Shown: positions 35,372 through 45,199, counted from the first letter of the stretch. The stretch: DNA of 64,000 nucleotides from Methylococcaceae bacterium (GCA_021647585.1 JAKIUK010000013.1:6798-70797); one strand, 5' to 3'. Program-made: numbers and translations. The notes: generated by a model from the letters alone, not told the origin.

Positions 35372-35699
35372 ATTATTTACTCCGATTGTTTTTATTAAGA
35401 AATCTTTTTCGCAAGCCGCACTCTAAATCAGAATATGCTCGCATGTCAATTTCATAGCTATCGATATATTTATATACATCGGGCATGTTACCCGTACCTG
35501 TTAGTAATTTCACTTAATAATCATTAAGTTAAAACTCAACTCAGATACAATCAGTAAAACTTCAAAACAACATTTTTTTAAACTCACTCTAAATTCCAGG
35601 ATTCACTATATCCACTTCGTTTATACTCTGGACCAAACAAAGTTATCTCTGGCATAACTTCATCCACACAGCCCTTGTTATTTCAATAAAACCATACTT
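35372..35699. other. Divergent intergenic region, hps copy 2 / HAD phosphatase
   Basis: 328 bp without a gene. It must hold back-to-back promoters. I see no operator, hairpin or RNA element that I can support. Confidence 0.5.
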
Positions 35700-36521
35700 A
35701 TGCAGACACTAACAGATATTCATGCACTCATCATTGATATGGATGGTGTTTTATGGGAAGGGACACGCTCATTACCAGGACTAATAGAATTTTTTACTTT
35801 TCTTAGAAAACAACGATTACCTTTTATCCTGGCAACTAACAATGCCAGCCTGACACAAGACCAATACATTTCCAAACTTAAAAGCATGGGTGTCTCTGTA
35901 TCAGCGGATGAAATTTTGACATCCAGCATGGCAACGGCTCACTACCTATCAGAACAAGTCAACTCAAACCCCGCTTATGTACTCGTTATAGGTGAAGATG
36001 GTCTTCGACAACCTTTACTAAACAAAGGTTTTTCCATAATTGACAAACCTTTTAAAATCACCGGTCAAACGGCTGATTTTGTTATTTGTGGATTAGATAG
36101 ACAACTGACATGGGATAAACTTGCAGAAGCATCTTTACATATAAGTGCCGGGGCAAAATTTATAGCCACTAATGCAGACACTACACTCCCTACTGAGCGA
36201 GGACCCGTTTTAGGAAATGGTGCCATTTTAGCTGCGTTACAAGCTGCAACTCAGATTATCCCTACAGTCATTGGCAAACCTGAAGCCATTATGTATCAAC
36301 AGGCTATTAAGATTTTAGGCGTACCACCCGAAAAAACAGTGGCTATCGGAGATCGTTTAAATACCGATATTCTGGGCGCTGTTAATACGGGTATTCGTAG
36401 CATCATGGTATTAACCGGTATTTCTAGTAAAGACGACTTGAAATCTATAGATTACCAGCCCACATGGATAATGACTGATATACAAGAGATTACAGAAGCT
36501 TTACAAGCAAAATTTGATTAA
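35700..36521 (+). CDS. HAD-superfamily (NagD-like, subclass IIA) phosphatase
   Basis: Sugar-phosphate or nucleotide phosphatase of the NagD / phosphoglycolate-phosphatase group. 273 residues: motif I DMDGVLWEG (catalytic Asp at 13-15), motif II ILATNNAS, a C2-type cap domain, the motif III lysine in GKPEAIMYQQA and motif IV IGDRLNTDILGA. Substrate cannot be told from sequence. Its position between RuMP genes and DhaK suggests a role with phosphorylated trioses or sugars, but this is only context. Confidence 0.85.
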   Translation: MQTLTDIHALIIDMDGVLWEGTRSLPGLIEFFTFLRKQRLPFILATNNASLTQDQYISKLKSMGVSVSADEILTSSMATAHYLSEQVNSNPAYVLVIGEDGLRQPLLNKGFSIIDKPFKITGQTADFVICGLDRQLTWDKLAEASLHISAGAKFIATNADTTLPTERGPVLGNGAILAALQAATQIIPTVIGKPEAIMYQQAIKILGVPPEKTVAIGDRLNTDILGAVNTGIRSIMVLTGISSKDDLKSIDYQPTWIMTDIQEITEALQAKFD

Positions 36522-36595
36522 GCTTGTATATTGATCAGTGTTAAGACACATGCTAATCTGATTTAAACTAAAACTTACCTATTAGCGCAAATACC

Positions 36596-37585
36596 ATGAA
36601 AAAATTTATAAACAATATCGACGATCTATTAGAAGAAAGTTTACAAGGTTTTGCAAAAGCGCATGCAGATATTATTCAATTAAATACTCAACCACATTTT
36701 GTTAAACGAAAAAACCCTACACCGACTGCTAAAGTTGCCCTAATCTCAGGCGGCGGGTCTGGCCATGAACCTCTACACACTGGATTTGTAGGTACTGGCA
36801 TGTTAGATGCTGCCTGCCCTGGACAAATCTTTACATCACCAACACCTGATCAAATGATGGCTGCAGCCCAATCAATTGAAAATAAGGGCGGTGTGCTATT
36901 TATAGTCAAAAATTATGCCGGCGATGTGATGAATTTTGAAATAGCCGCCGAAATGCTCGACTGTCCCAGTGAAACTGTCTTAATAGATGACGATGTATCC
37001 TTACCCAAAAATCACAGTACTGGGCGACGTGGTGTTGCAGGCACATTAATTGTAGAAAAAATAGTGGGTGCTGCAGCAGAGAAAGGTTTGAAGTTATCTG
37101 ACTGCAAGGTTTTAGGTGACAAAGTCAACCAAATGACTGCCACAATGGGCGTTGCATTAAACTGTTGCACTGTACCTGCTCTAGGGAAACCCACTTTCGA
37201 ATTGAATGATGAGCAAATTGAAATGGGCGTTGGTATTCATGGTGAACGGGGGCACGAAACCATCGGTTTAACCAATGCAACAGAAATAGTCGAACAAATA
37301 GCCAATGCTATTAACGATGACTTGAAGCCCAAGAAAGGTCAAAAAGCCTTATTACATATTAATGGCTTAGGTTCCACCCCATTAATAGAGCTACATTTAA
37401 TCTATAATTTGGCTGCTCAATACTGGGAGAAACGCGATATTGATATTTGTCGTTCTCTGGTTGGCAATTACACAACATCACTGGATATGACAGGTTGTTC
37501 AATCACACTCACCTTACTTGATGAGGAAATGATCAAACTCTGGGATGCACCTGTCAATACCGCCAATTTACGCTGGGGATGTTGA
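36596..37585 (+). CDS. dhaK: Dihydroxyacetone kinase subunit DhaK
   Basis: Substrate-binding subunit that holds dihydroxyacetone as a hemiaminal on a histidine. 329 residues with the loop LISGGGSGHEPLHTGFVG (about 48-65), the substrate-binding histidine in GVGIHGERGHE (near 215-220) and a typical C-terminus (PVNTANLRWGC). Slightly shorter than E. coli DhaK (356). DhaL is encoded immediately downstream on the opposite strand, an unusual convergent arrangement. No DhaM phosphotransferase is in the window. Confidence 0.93.
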   Translation: MKKFINNIDDLLEESLQGFAKAHADIIQLNTQPHFVKRKNPTPTAKVALISGGGSGHEPLHTGFVGTGMLDAACPGQIFTSPTPDQMMAAAQSIENKGGVLFIVKNYAGDVMNFEIAAEMLDCPSETVLIDDDVSLPKNHSTGRRGVAGTLIVEKIVGAAAEKGLKLSDCKVLGDKVNQMTATMGVALNCCTVPALGKPTFELNDEQIEMGVGIHGERGHETIGLTNATEIVEQIANAINDDLKPKKGQKALLHINGLGSTPLIELHLIYNLAAQYWEKRDIDICRSLVGNYTTSLDMTGCSITLTLLDEEMIKLWDAPVNTANLRWGC

Positions 37586-37647
37586 TTTAGAGCAGGTACA
37601 AGGCGAAAGGTAAAAGGAGAAACACCCATCACCTGCTTTTTTAACCT

Positions 37648-38292
37648 TTAATCTTTAGCCTGGTCTTTAAATACACCTACTATTGCACAAATCATTAACT
37701 GGCTGGTTCTTGCGCCTGCATCTATATGGCCTATACTCTTTTCTTCCAGATAAGATGCGCGTCCTTTCGTCGCTAACATATTACGAGTAGACTCCATACC
37801 TTCGACTGCAGTCTGACAAATATTTTCCAATAAATCAGGTAACGTAATAGCAGCTTCCACTCCTTGCTTCATACTTTCCGATACTGGAATTAGCACATCA
37901 AGCATGGTTTTTTCGCCCGCATCAGATTTACCTCTTTTTTTAACCGCCTCTACACCCTGGATTAAAATTTCAGATACATCGTTTGAGTTGATCTCCACTC
38001 TATCATTCACGGCTTTGCTCATACTGATAAACAGGGTGCCAAACAATGACCCTGAAGCCCCGCCCATGGTTGAAAGTAATGTCATACCTATTTTCTGCAA
38101 AGCTTGAGCCCACTCAAGCTGAGCCAATTCTGCATTTAAAGGAATAAGTGCATTAAGCCCCCTTTGTAAATTAGTCACATGATCGCCATCACCAATGGCC
38201 TGATCTAGAACAGTTACTTCCTCTGCATTTTGTTCTATTGTTTCTGCGACTGCCATTATCAAATCAGGCAATATTTCAGAAGTGAATTGCAT
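37648..38292 (-). CDS. dhaL: Dihydroxyacetone kinase subunit DhaL
   Basis: Nucleotide-binding subunit that transfers phosphate to DhaK-bound dihydroxyacetone. 214 residues of eight-helix barrel type with the Mg/nucleotide Asp cluster in AIGDGDHVTNLQRGL (about 32-46), GGASGSLFGTLF and a C-terminal GHIDAGARTSQLM with DAGA. In PTS-type systems DhaL holds ADP and is recharged by DhaM; without DhaM nearby, the phosphate donor (ATP or a PTS protein elsewhere) is open. Confidence 0.92.
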   Translation of the reverse strand: MQFTSEILPDLIMAVAETIEQNAEEVTVLDQAIGDGDHVTNLQRGLNALIPLNAELAQLEWAQALQKIGMTLLSTMGGASGSLFGTLFISMSKAVNDRVEINSNDVSEILIQGVEAVKKRGKSDAGEKTMLDVLIPVSESMKQGVEAAITLPDLLENICQTAVEGMESTRNMLATKGRASYLEEKSIGHIDAGARTSQLMICAIVGVFKDQAKD

Positions 38293-38641
38293 ATAAACAA
38301 CCTCTATAAAATTGTATTTGACTTACACTAACGCATTTTACTAGTTAACTGTTAACTATCAACACAAAACCACTAAGCTTGTGATAACATTCAGCTAAAG
38401 TGTTTTTGTATTCTTAGAATATAGCTCACTAAAATAATAAATATAATAAATAGTATCTGCGTCAGCTCACTTGTTGTTACGGGTGTAACCGATTGATTTT
38501 ATAAGGCCTATTAAAAAACATCCTTATAAGCCCTGCTACAACTTTTACTGTAGTAGAAGCTTGGTAAATCAACAACCTGTTTCCTGTAACAAAAATTAAC
38601 TGACTCGTTACAATAAATAAAATAAATATGAGGATATTTTT
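38293..38641. other. Divergent intergenic region, dhaL / globin gene
   Basis: 349 bp without a gene. It contains several short palindromes (gttacgggtgtaac near 38,475; tataagg with ccttata near 38,500-38,530; ctac-n10-gtag near 38,535-38,555) and the GAGG ribosome site of the globin gene. The hairpins may be regulatory; no known motif recognised. Confidence 0.45.
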
Positions 38642-40093
38642 ATGGAAATTTTAGTCGTTATTGTTTTAGCTTTATTAGTTTTTGTTCTTTTGCCAAAAAA
38701 AAGCACTCCACACGCCATAGAGCCATCTGAAATTGATCCTGACCAATATTATGATAGAGAGGAACTAGAAGCTCAACGCTTAAGAGAAGAAAGATTAGCT
38801 GAACAAGAACGCGAAATACAGCTAGAACGAGCTGCTAGAATCGCACAAGAAGAACTTGCCGAACAGGAAGCTCTAGAAGCGCGACGTTTAAGGGATGAGA
38901 GATTAGCCCAAGAAGAACTTGAGGCACAACAGGAAAGAGCCGCACGAATTGCGCAAGAAGAATTGGCTGAACAGGAAGCCCAACGACTAAGAGAAGAAAG
39001 ATTAGCAGCTGAAGAATTTGAAATCCAGCAACAAAGGGCTGCAAGACAAGCGCAGGAAGAGCTGGCAGAAAGAGAGTCTAGAATAAATCAGACAGAGCGT
39101 GAGTTGCAATATTTACAAGACGAATTAGAAGAACGAGCTAAAAGACTTTCTCGTGATGAAGAAGATACTAGCAATATTCAGATCGCACTGGAAAATCAGA
39201 AAGAAGCGATTGCTCAAGGGGAAAGAGCAACCCTACAAGCTCAGGAAGACTTGGAATACCGCCAATCACAATTAGCTCGTGAAGAGCAACAAATACTAGC
39301 ACTTCAAGAAGAACTTGCAGCCCAAGAAGCAAAAATTACCCAACAAGAACAAGAAGCCCGTTCTGCTCAATACGAATTAGAAACCAAAGCCGAAGAAATT
39401 GCCAGAAAAGAACGTCAAATTCAACAGTCACATGATGAACTTGAAGCAAGACTTGAACGAGAAAGACTCGTACAGGAAAGACTGGAGCAGGAAAGGCTAG
39501 AGCAAGAAAGACTTGAGCAAGAAAGACTTGAGCAGGAAAGGCTTGAGCAAGAAAGGCTTGAGCAGGAAAGACTTGAGCAAGAAAGACTTGAGCAGGAAAG
39601 GCTTGAGCAAGAAAGATTGCTTCAAGAAAGTTCTGAAGTAGAAGTTGAAATTTCCCAAGAACAACCAGAAGAAAGTGCTCCGCCTATAACCGAAGAACAG
39701 ATTGCTTTAGTTCAAACCACCTGGAACATGATTCTTCCTGTCAAAGAACAAACTGCAGCATTATTTTACCGCAAATTATTTCAAATGGATCCTGAAGCCA
39801 AATCGTTATTCAAAGGAGACATGGAAGCTCAAGGCGAAAAATTAATGACTTCTATTAACTTGGTCGTTAATTCACTGAAAAACTTGGATCATGTTGTTCC
39901 TGCTTTGCAAGATATGGGTAGACGACATGTTGATTATGGCGTACAAGCTGAACATTACAACACCGTGGGTGGCGCTTTATTATGGACTCTGGAACAAGGC
40001 CTGGGTGACGACTTCACTGTTGACGCAAAAGAAGCCTGGACTGTTGCTTATGGTTTAATTGCATCAACCATGATAGAAGGAGCAGCTTACTAA
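38642..40093 (+). CDS. Membrane-anchored coiled-coil protein with C-terminal globin domain
   Basis: A 483-residue fusion. Residues 3-19 form a transmembrane helix (EILVVIVLALLVFVLLP) followed by Lys, placing the rest in the cytoplasm. Residues about 35-340 are an uninterrupted Gln/Glu/Arg-rich coiled coil that ends in nine perfect ERLEQ pentads. The last 130 residues are a single-domain globin like Vitreoscilla haemoglobin: proximal (F8) histidine about H429 in GRRHVDYGVQAEHY, helix B/C FYRKLFQMDPEAKSLF, and a helix-H end AWTVAYGLIA. Strong ribosome site (GAGG). A role in O2 or NO handling at the membrane is inference; O2 supply to membrane oxidases would fit a methanotroph. Confidence 0.85.
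   Translation: MEILVVIVLALLVFVLLPKKSTPHAIEPSEIDPDQYYDREELEAQRLREERLAEQEREIQLERAARIAQEELAEQEALEARRLRDERLAQEELEAQQERAARIAQEELAEQEAQRLREERLAAEEFEIQQQRAARQAQEELAERESRINQTERELQYLQDELEERAKRLSRDEEDTSNIQIALENQKEAIAQGERATLQAQEDLEYRQSQLAREEQQILALQEELAAQEAKITQQEQEARSAQYELETKAEEIARKERQIQQSHDELEARLERERLVQERLEQERLEQERLEQERLEQERLEQERLEQERLEQERLEQERLEQERLLQESSEVEVEISQEQPEESAPPITEEQIALVQTTWNMILPVKEQTAALFYRKLFQMDPEAKSLFKGDMEAQGEKLMTSINLVVNSLKNLDHVVPALQDMGRRHVDYGVQAEHYNTVGGALLWTLEQGLGDDFTVDAKEAWTVAYGLIASTMIEGAAY
39461..39625 (+). repeat. 15-bp tandem repeat in the coiled-coil gene (11 units)
   Basis: Units of the type gaaagacttgagcag encode E-R-L-E-Q; nine are identical at protein level with flanking ERLVQ and ERLLQ. 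Third-position variation (aga/agg, caa/cag) shows the array is not brand new. Copy number could vary between strains. Confidence 0.9.
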
Positions 40094-40108
40094 ACTCACT
40101 ATGGCACC

Positions 40109-40137
40109 GTACTTCGCATAGTGATTGTGCGAAGTAC
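40109..40137 (+). terminator. Hairpin after the globin gene
   Basis: GTACTTCGCA, a 9-nt loop and TGCGAAGTAC form a perfect 10-bp stem 15 bp beyond the stop. The sequence after it (cagccctttctgg) has only a weak U-run, so efficiency as an intrinsic terminator is uncertain. Confidence 0.55.
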
Positions 40138-40468
40138 CAGCCCTTTCTGGTTTCACTTATCAAACGTCATTCACATCAACCCACTTAATTATACTTCTAC
40201 TTCGTTACAATTGATGGAAAACACACCCAAACTTCGTAGGGTGCGTTGCACGCACCAAAAAGTGTAGTTTTGCTATTCAATTCCCACATTTAGTGCGTAT
40301 AACGCAGCCTATCTTTAATACTGACAAGTAGAATTTAAGCGAAAAGAAATAACTCAGTAAAGATTTCCAATCCCTCTTTTAAATCTTTCACTCTAAATTC
40401 CAAGTATAATACACGCCAAAATAGTATTTAGGTAACGCGCAATAAATAACCTACCAGGATTGCGCAGG

Positions 40469-40602
40469 ATTTTTATTCGTCTTCAACTAACACATGGATG
40501 TGTGTAGGTAGAACAATGCAGGAGCAATTGTCGAGGTGCAACGGAGAGAGCATAGCAAGCTATGCAACCGGAGTTGCAACGCAGAAGAATACGAATAAAA
40601 AG
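40469..40602. repeat. Large imperfect palindrome, intergenic repeat family member
   Basis: TTTTTATTCGTCTTC at the left pairs with GAAGAATACGAATAAAAAG at the right; the centre has catagc-aagctatg and caacggag / ccggagttg segments. The outer arm resembles the arm at 22,461-22,475, pointing to a dispersed repeat family. Confidence 0.6.
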
Positions 40603-40736
40603 ATTAGAAAAGCTTTAGCGATTCTTATGCTTTAGTGCTAGTAAGGCTGGTGGGTTCTTTATTGCGAGTTGCCTTACTATCTAAACTATCTCTCTTGGAA
40701 CTTGTCTGGGACAGGCACTTCACTATTCAATGGCAT

Positions 40737-42209
40737 ATGCAAAAACAAGAAATATTCAAACCCTGTGATTTAGTTATATATGGTGCATTAGGCGATTTAT
40801 CCACTCGTAAACTCATTTCTTCTCTATACCGCCTTGAAAAGGCAGGTCTAATAGAAGATAACACCCGCATTACGGGTGTAGATTTGCACGCTATAAACAC
40901 TTCTGAATTTATTCAGACTGCACAAAAGAGCTTACTGGATTTTTTAAATGAAGAGATAGATGAAACCGTCTGGAAACAATTTTCGGACAGATTGTCTTAT
41001 TTACAAATTGATTTGACCCAAATGGATCAATATAAAAAACTGAATACAGTGATTGATCCAGAAAATAGAGTTCTGGTAAATTATTTTTCTGTTGCACCTT
41101 TTCTATTTAAACATATTTGCCAAGGGCTTGATCAATCAGGCATTTTAACTAAAGAATCAAAAGTGGTCATGGAAAAACCTCTGGGTCACGATCTTAAATC
41201 TTCACAAGATATTAATGATGCTTTTGCTGAAGTTTTTAACGAAGACCAAATATTCCGCATAGATCATTATCTTGGCAAAGAAACTGTTCTTAACTTGCTA
41301 GCTTTACGTTTTGCCAACTCTATATTTACCAGCAATTGGGACCATAACACGATTGATTCCATACAAATTACCGTAGCTGAAGAAATAGGTATTGAAGGTC
41401 GCTGGGGATATTTTGACCACACCGGCCAATTACGTGACATGCTACAAAATCACTTACTGCAAATTTTAACCTTCATTGCCATGGAGCCTCCTGTTAATCT
41501 GGAGGCAAAAAGTATTCGTCGTGAAAAAATCAAAGTCCTTGAAGCATTACGTCCAATTACGGCTGATAATGCAGCAGAAAAAACAATACGAGGCCAATAC
41601 GCCGCTGGTTTTTTAAATGGAGCACCTGTCCCAGGCTATCTGGAAGAAGAAGGGGCAAACCCAGAAAGTACCACTGAAAGTTTTGTTGCTCTCCGTGTAG
41701 ATATTGATAATTGGCGATGGGCGAATGTCCCCTTCTATTTGCGTACAGGAAAACGTATGCAAAACAAAAGAACTGAAATTGTCATCAATTTTAAACAATT
41801 AGCTCATAATATATTTAAAGATAGCTTTTTCGTCCTTCCTGCCAACAAATTAGTTATCCACTTACAACAACAGGAAGGCGTTGAAATTCATATGCTCAAT
41901 AAAGTTCCGTCTATAGATGGCAATATTAAATTACAAAAAACCAAACTTGACTTGAGCTTCTCGGACACTTTTAAAGAAAACACCTTATTTGGCGGCTATG
42001 AGAGGTTAATATTGGAAGCCATGAGAGGCAACCCCACATTATTCTTAAGCCGAGAGGAAATTGAACAGGCCTGGATCTGGGTTGACTCTATCCAGGATGC
42101 CTGGAAACATCAAAACGAAGCCCCCAAACCTTATCCCGCAGGTAGCTGGGGACCTGTTGCATCGGTCGCCCTAATGGCACGCGATGGCAGAGACTGGGAA
42201 GAAGAATAA
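40737..42209 (+). CDS. zwf: Glucose-6-phosphate 1-dehydrogenase
   Basis: Oxidises glucose 6-phosphate to 6-phosphogluconolactone, producing NAD(P)H. From the ATG at 40737 the protein has 490 residues, the same as E. coli Zwf (491); the frame is open to 40,635 but the extra 34 residues do not fit the family. Motifs: nucleotide loop GALGDLSTRKL, KPLGHD, and the substrate and active-site RIDHYLGKETVLN. First of zwf-edd-eda on this strand, feeding the Entner-Doudoroff branch. No lactonase or gnd gene is seen here. Confidence 0.96.
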   Translation: MQKQEIFKPCDLVIYGALGDLSTRKLISSLYRLEKAGLIEDNTRITGVDLHAINTSEFIQTAQKSLLDFLNEEIDETVWKQFSDRLSYLQIDLTQMDQYKKLNTVIDPENRVLVNYFSVAPFLFKHICQGLDQSGILTKESKVVMEKPLGHDLKSSQDINDAFAEVFNEDQIFRIDHYLGKETVLNLLALRFANSIFTSNWDHNTIDSIQITVAEEIGIEGRWGYFDHTGQLRDMLQNHLLQILTFIAMEPPVNLEAKSIRREKIKVLEALRPITADNAAEKTIRGQYAAGFLNGAPVPGYLEEEGANPESTTESFVALRVDIDNWRWANVPFYLRTGKRMQNKRTEIVINFKQLAHNIFKDSFFVLPANKLVIHLQQQEGVEIHMLNKVPSIDGNIKLQKTKLDLSFSDTFKENTLFGGYERLILEAMRGNPTLFLSREEIEQAWIWVDSIQDAWKHQNEAPKPYPAGSWGPVASVALMARDGRDWEEE

Positions 42210-42376
42210 ACTAAAAATGGATAAATAGAATAACACTTACATAGCTGTCAACTCACAGACATCATGCAATTTATCAATCTTACATGACATATGTCTATTA
42301 AGGTAAATTCACCCATTTTTCCAAATAATTAATTATACGTTGCTCAAGTAGCAGTTGATATCGAAGAGGAGCCATT

Positions 42377-44197
42377 ATGCACCCCATTATAGAAAAAGTA
42401 ACGCAGGACGTTGTAGAACGCAGTCATGAATCACGTTCAGCCTATCTAAAATACATTGACGACCTTGCCAAAGAAGGCCCCAATCGTTCAAAGCTAGCCT
42501 GTGGTAACTTAGCCCATGGTTTTGCAGCTTGTAGCGCCTCTGAAAAAGCGGATTTAACAGGAGAGAAAAAAGCAAATATTGCAATCGTTTCTTCATACAA
42601 TGACATGTTATCTGCTCATCAGCCTTATAAAGATGCACCTGATTTAATCAAAGCAGCGGTACATGAAGCCGGCGGTGTTGCCCAATTTGCCGGCGGAGTC
42701 CCTGCCATGTGTGACGGTATAACACAGGGACAGCCAGGCATGGAAATGTCCTTATTCAGTCGCGATTTGATTGCCATGGCAACTGCGATAGCCATGAGCC
42801 ACAATATGTTCGATGGTGCCATGTATTTAGGTATCTGTGACAAAATTGTACCTGGCTTGTTAATTGGCGCCCTGAGTTTTGGTCATTTACCATCAATATT
42901 CGTTCCTGCCGGCCCTATGCCCAGTGGCATCACCAACAAGCAAAAAGCACGCGCCCGTCAGGCTTATGCAGTAGGAAAAATTGGCCGTAAAGAATTACTG
43001 GAATCAGAATCCGCTTCTTATCATGCCCCTGGCACTTGTACCTTCTACGGAACGGCAAACAGTAACCAAATGATGATGGAAATTATGGGCTTGCATTTAC
43101 CTGGAAGCTCGTTTGTTAATCCTTACACCCCACTACGTGATGAGTTAACCAAAGAAGCCGCCAGACAAGTACTAAAATTCACTGCTTTAGGTGATGACTA
43201 TCGCCCCATAGCCCACATGGTCAGTGAAAAAGCAATTATCAATGCTGTGATCGGTTTGTTAGCAACAGGTGGCTCAACCAACCACACCATGCACTTAATC
43301 GCCATTGCACGTGCATCAGGTATCACTCTTAACTGGGATGATTTTGATAACCTGTCTAAAGCCATTCCACAATTAACAAAAATTTATCCTAATGGTCCGG
43401 CAGACGTTAACCATTTTCATGCGGCAGGTGGCATGGGCGTGCTGATAGCTGAACTGTTAAAACATGGCCTACTCCATGAAGACATTCTGACAGTTGCGGA
43501 TAGAAAAGGCATGAATAGTTATACTCAGGAACCCAAATTGCATGATAACAAAATTGTATGGGAACCTTGCCCTAATGTATCTTTAGATCAAGAAGTGCTT
43601 GCTACAGTTGAAAAACCCTTTGCTGTTGGCGGTGGCTTACATGTCATGCGTGGTAACTTAGGACGTGGAGTATCTAAACTATCTGCGGTTTCTGAAGATC
43701 ATCAAATCGTAGAAGCGCCTGCCGTCGTATTTGACGACCAAGAAGACTTTCTGGCAGCCTTTCAACGTGGAGAACTGGAAAAAGACTTTGTTGCAGTTAT
43801 TCGCTTTCAAGGCCCAAGAGCTAATGGAATGCCAGAATTGCATAAACTGACACCTCCACTGGGCGTACTACAAGACAAAGGCTTTAAAGTCGCGCTAGTC
43901 ACAGACGGACGTATGTCGGGTGCATCAGGAAAAGTACCTTCTGCCATCCATTTATGTCCAGAATGTGAAATGGGAGGCCCGCTTGCAAAAGTCCTTGATG
44001 GTGACATTATTTCCTTGAATTTACAAACAGGAGATGTCAACGCCTTGGTTGATAAAGCAGAATTTAATGCCCGAACACCCACCCCCAGTCGTGCCAACAA
44101 CCATCATTATGGCCAGGGACGCGAAATGTTTGGCGGATTCCGTCTTGGTGCATCTACAGCTGAAACAGGCGCTTCGAACCTGTTTCCTGTCGATTAA
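42377..44197 (+). CDS. edd: 6-phosphogluconate dehydratase
   Basis: Fe-S dehydratase of the Entner-Doudoroff pathway, making 2-keto-3-deoxy-6-phosphogluconate. 606 residues (E. coli Edd 603) of the IlvD/Edd family, with cluster-ligand cysteines expected in GVPAMCDGITQGQPGMEMS, GICDKIVPG and PGTCTFYGTANSNQMMME, and C-terminal VTDGRMSGASGKVPSAIH. AGGAG precedes the ATG. It is 81 bp upstream of eda. Confidence 0.97.
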   Translation: MHPIIEKVTQDVVERSHESRSAYLKYIDDLAKEGPNRSKLACGNLAHGFAACSASEKADLTGEKKANIAIVSSYNDMLSAHQPYKDAPDLIKAAVHEAGGVAQFAGGVPAMCDGITQGQPGMEMSLFSRDLIAMATAIAMSHNMFDGAMYLGICDKIVPGLLIGALSFGHLPSIFVPAGPMPSGITNKQKARARQAYAVGKIGRKELLESESASYHAPGTCTFYGTANSNQMMMEIMGLHLPGSSFVNPYTPLRDELTKEAARQVLKFTALGDDYRPIAHMVSEKAIINAVIGLLATGGSTNHTMHLIAIARASGITLNWDDFDNLSKAIPQLTKIYPNGPADVNHFHAAGGMGVLIAELLKHGLLHEDILTVADRKGMNSYTQEPKLHDNKIVWEPCPNVSLDQEVLATVEKPFAVGGGLHVMRGNLGRGVSKLSAVSEDHQIVEAPAVVFDDQEDFLAAFQRGELEKDFVAVIRFQGPRANGMPELHKLTPPLGVLQDKGFKVALVTDGRMSGASGKVPSAIHLCPECEMGGPLAKVLDGDIISLNLQTGDVNALVDKAEFNARTPTPSRANNHHYGQGREMFGGFRLGASTAETGASNLFPVD

Positions 44198-44278
44198 TCT
44201 TCAAATAACTATCTTTCGTAGATTAGATTGTTCACTACCAAGCTAATCTACTACTAACTTACTCTATAGAGGCCTGTA

Positions 44279-44908
44279 ATGACTGCTATAAAAGACATCA
44301 TGAACACATCACCAGTTATTCCGGTAATGGTAATTAACAAACTGGAACACGCTGTGCCACTGGCAAATGCTCTGGTTGAAGGAGGTTTAAAAGTTCTGGA
44401 AATAACCTTACGTACACCCGTAGCACTGGAAGCAATAAAAAAAATCAAAGCGGAAGTCCCCAATGCTATTGTAGGGGCTGGCACTGTAATTAACCTGGAG
44501 ACATTAAACCAAGTCATAGATGCTGGCTCAGAATTTATTGTTAGCCCGGGTGTAACTGATAGTCTAATTGATGCGGCATTAAAATCGGGCACACCTATAC
44601 TTCCTGGTGTTGTCACACCCAGCGAAGTGATGAACTTACTGGAAAAAGGCATAACCGAAATGAAGTTTTTTCCTGCTGAAGCGGCAGGCGGCATTCCCAT
44701 GGTTAAATCTATCGGAGGCCCTCTGCCACAAGTCACTTTCTGCCCTACCGGCGGAGTCAGCCCTAAAAATGCTGCTGATTATCTGGCATTAAAAAATGTT
44801 GCCTGTGTTGGAGGTTCCTGGATGGCTCCAGCTGATCTGGTAGATGCAGAAAACTGGGATGAAATAAAACGCTTAACAGTTGAAGCTGTGAATATTGCAA
44901 ATAGATAG
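44279..44908 (+). CDS. eda: 2-dehydro-3-deoxyphosphogluconate (KDPG) aldolase
   Basis: Class I aldolase that splits KDPG into pyruvate and glyceraldehyde 3-phosphate. 209 residues (E. coli Eda 213): catalytic Glu in LEITLRTPVALEAI (about 40-45), AGTVIN, SPGVTDSLIDAA and the Schiff-base lysine in MKFFPAEAAGG (about 130), followed by CPTGGVSPKNAADYL. A good ribosome site (AGAGG) precedes the ATG. Together with zwf and edd it routes RuMP hexose phosphate to pyruvate. Confidence 0.97.
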   Translation: MTAIKDIMNTSPVIPVMVINKLEHAVPLANALVEGGLKVLEITLRTPVALEAIKKIKAEVPNAIVGAGTVINLETLNQVIDAGSEFIVSPGVTDSLIDAALKSGTPILPGVVTPSEVMNLLEKGITEMKFFPAEAAGGIPMVKSIGGPLPQVTFCPTGGVSPKNAADYLALKNVACVGGSWMAPADLVDAENWDEIKRLTVEAVNIANR

Positions 44909-45199
44909 AAAACGATCTTTGTAATGGTCTAATAATTTTGGAAGGGTTTATAGCTGGGGACTGCAACAACATAATTTCTATATATTCTTTTCCCTGCTTA
45001 TAACCTGTTTTTATTACCATGAAGGGCATGAAGATAATGAAGATAATGAAGAAAGAATTTAACGGTTTAAATGTAATAGTTTCATATTATCTCGCTTAGA
45101 GTTACTGAGCTTAGGCCTTTTTATTGACAGATGGCCGATGGTAGAATGTATGATAGACAGGTCGAGTTAATAACTAGTTACGTTTTACGGAGGATCTAA

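Larger units (their letters stand above)
40094..40736. other. Intergenic region, globin gene / zwf, rich in hairpins
   Basis: 643 bp without a convincing gene. It holds a 10-bp hairpin (40,109-40,137), a ggtgcgt-tgc-acgcacc palindrome (about 40,238-40,255) and a larger nested palindrome at 40,469-40,602. The reading frame of zwf is open back to 40,635 but without a good start. Confidence 0.6.

Noticed and set aside
40635..40736. Extended Zwf start
   Set aside because: The added 34 residues are not found in the family, while the ATG at 40737 gives the normal length.
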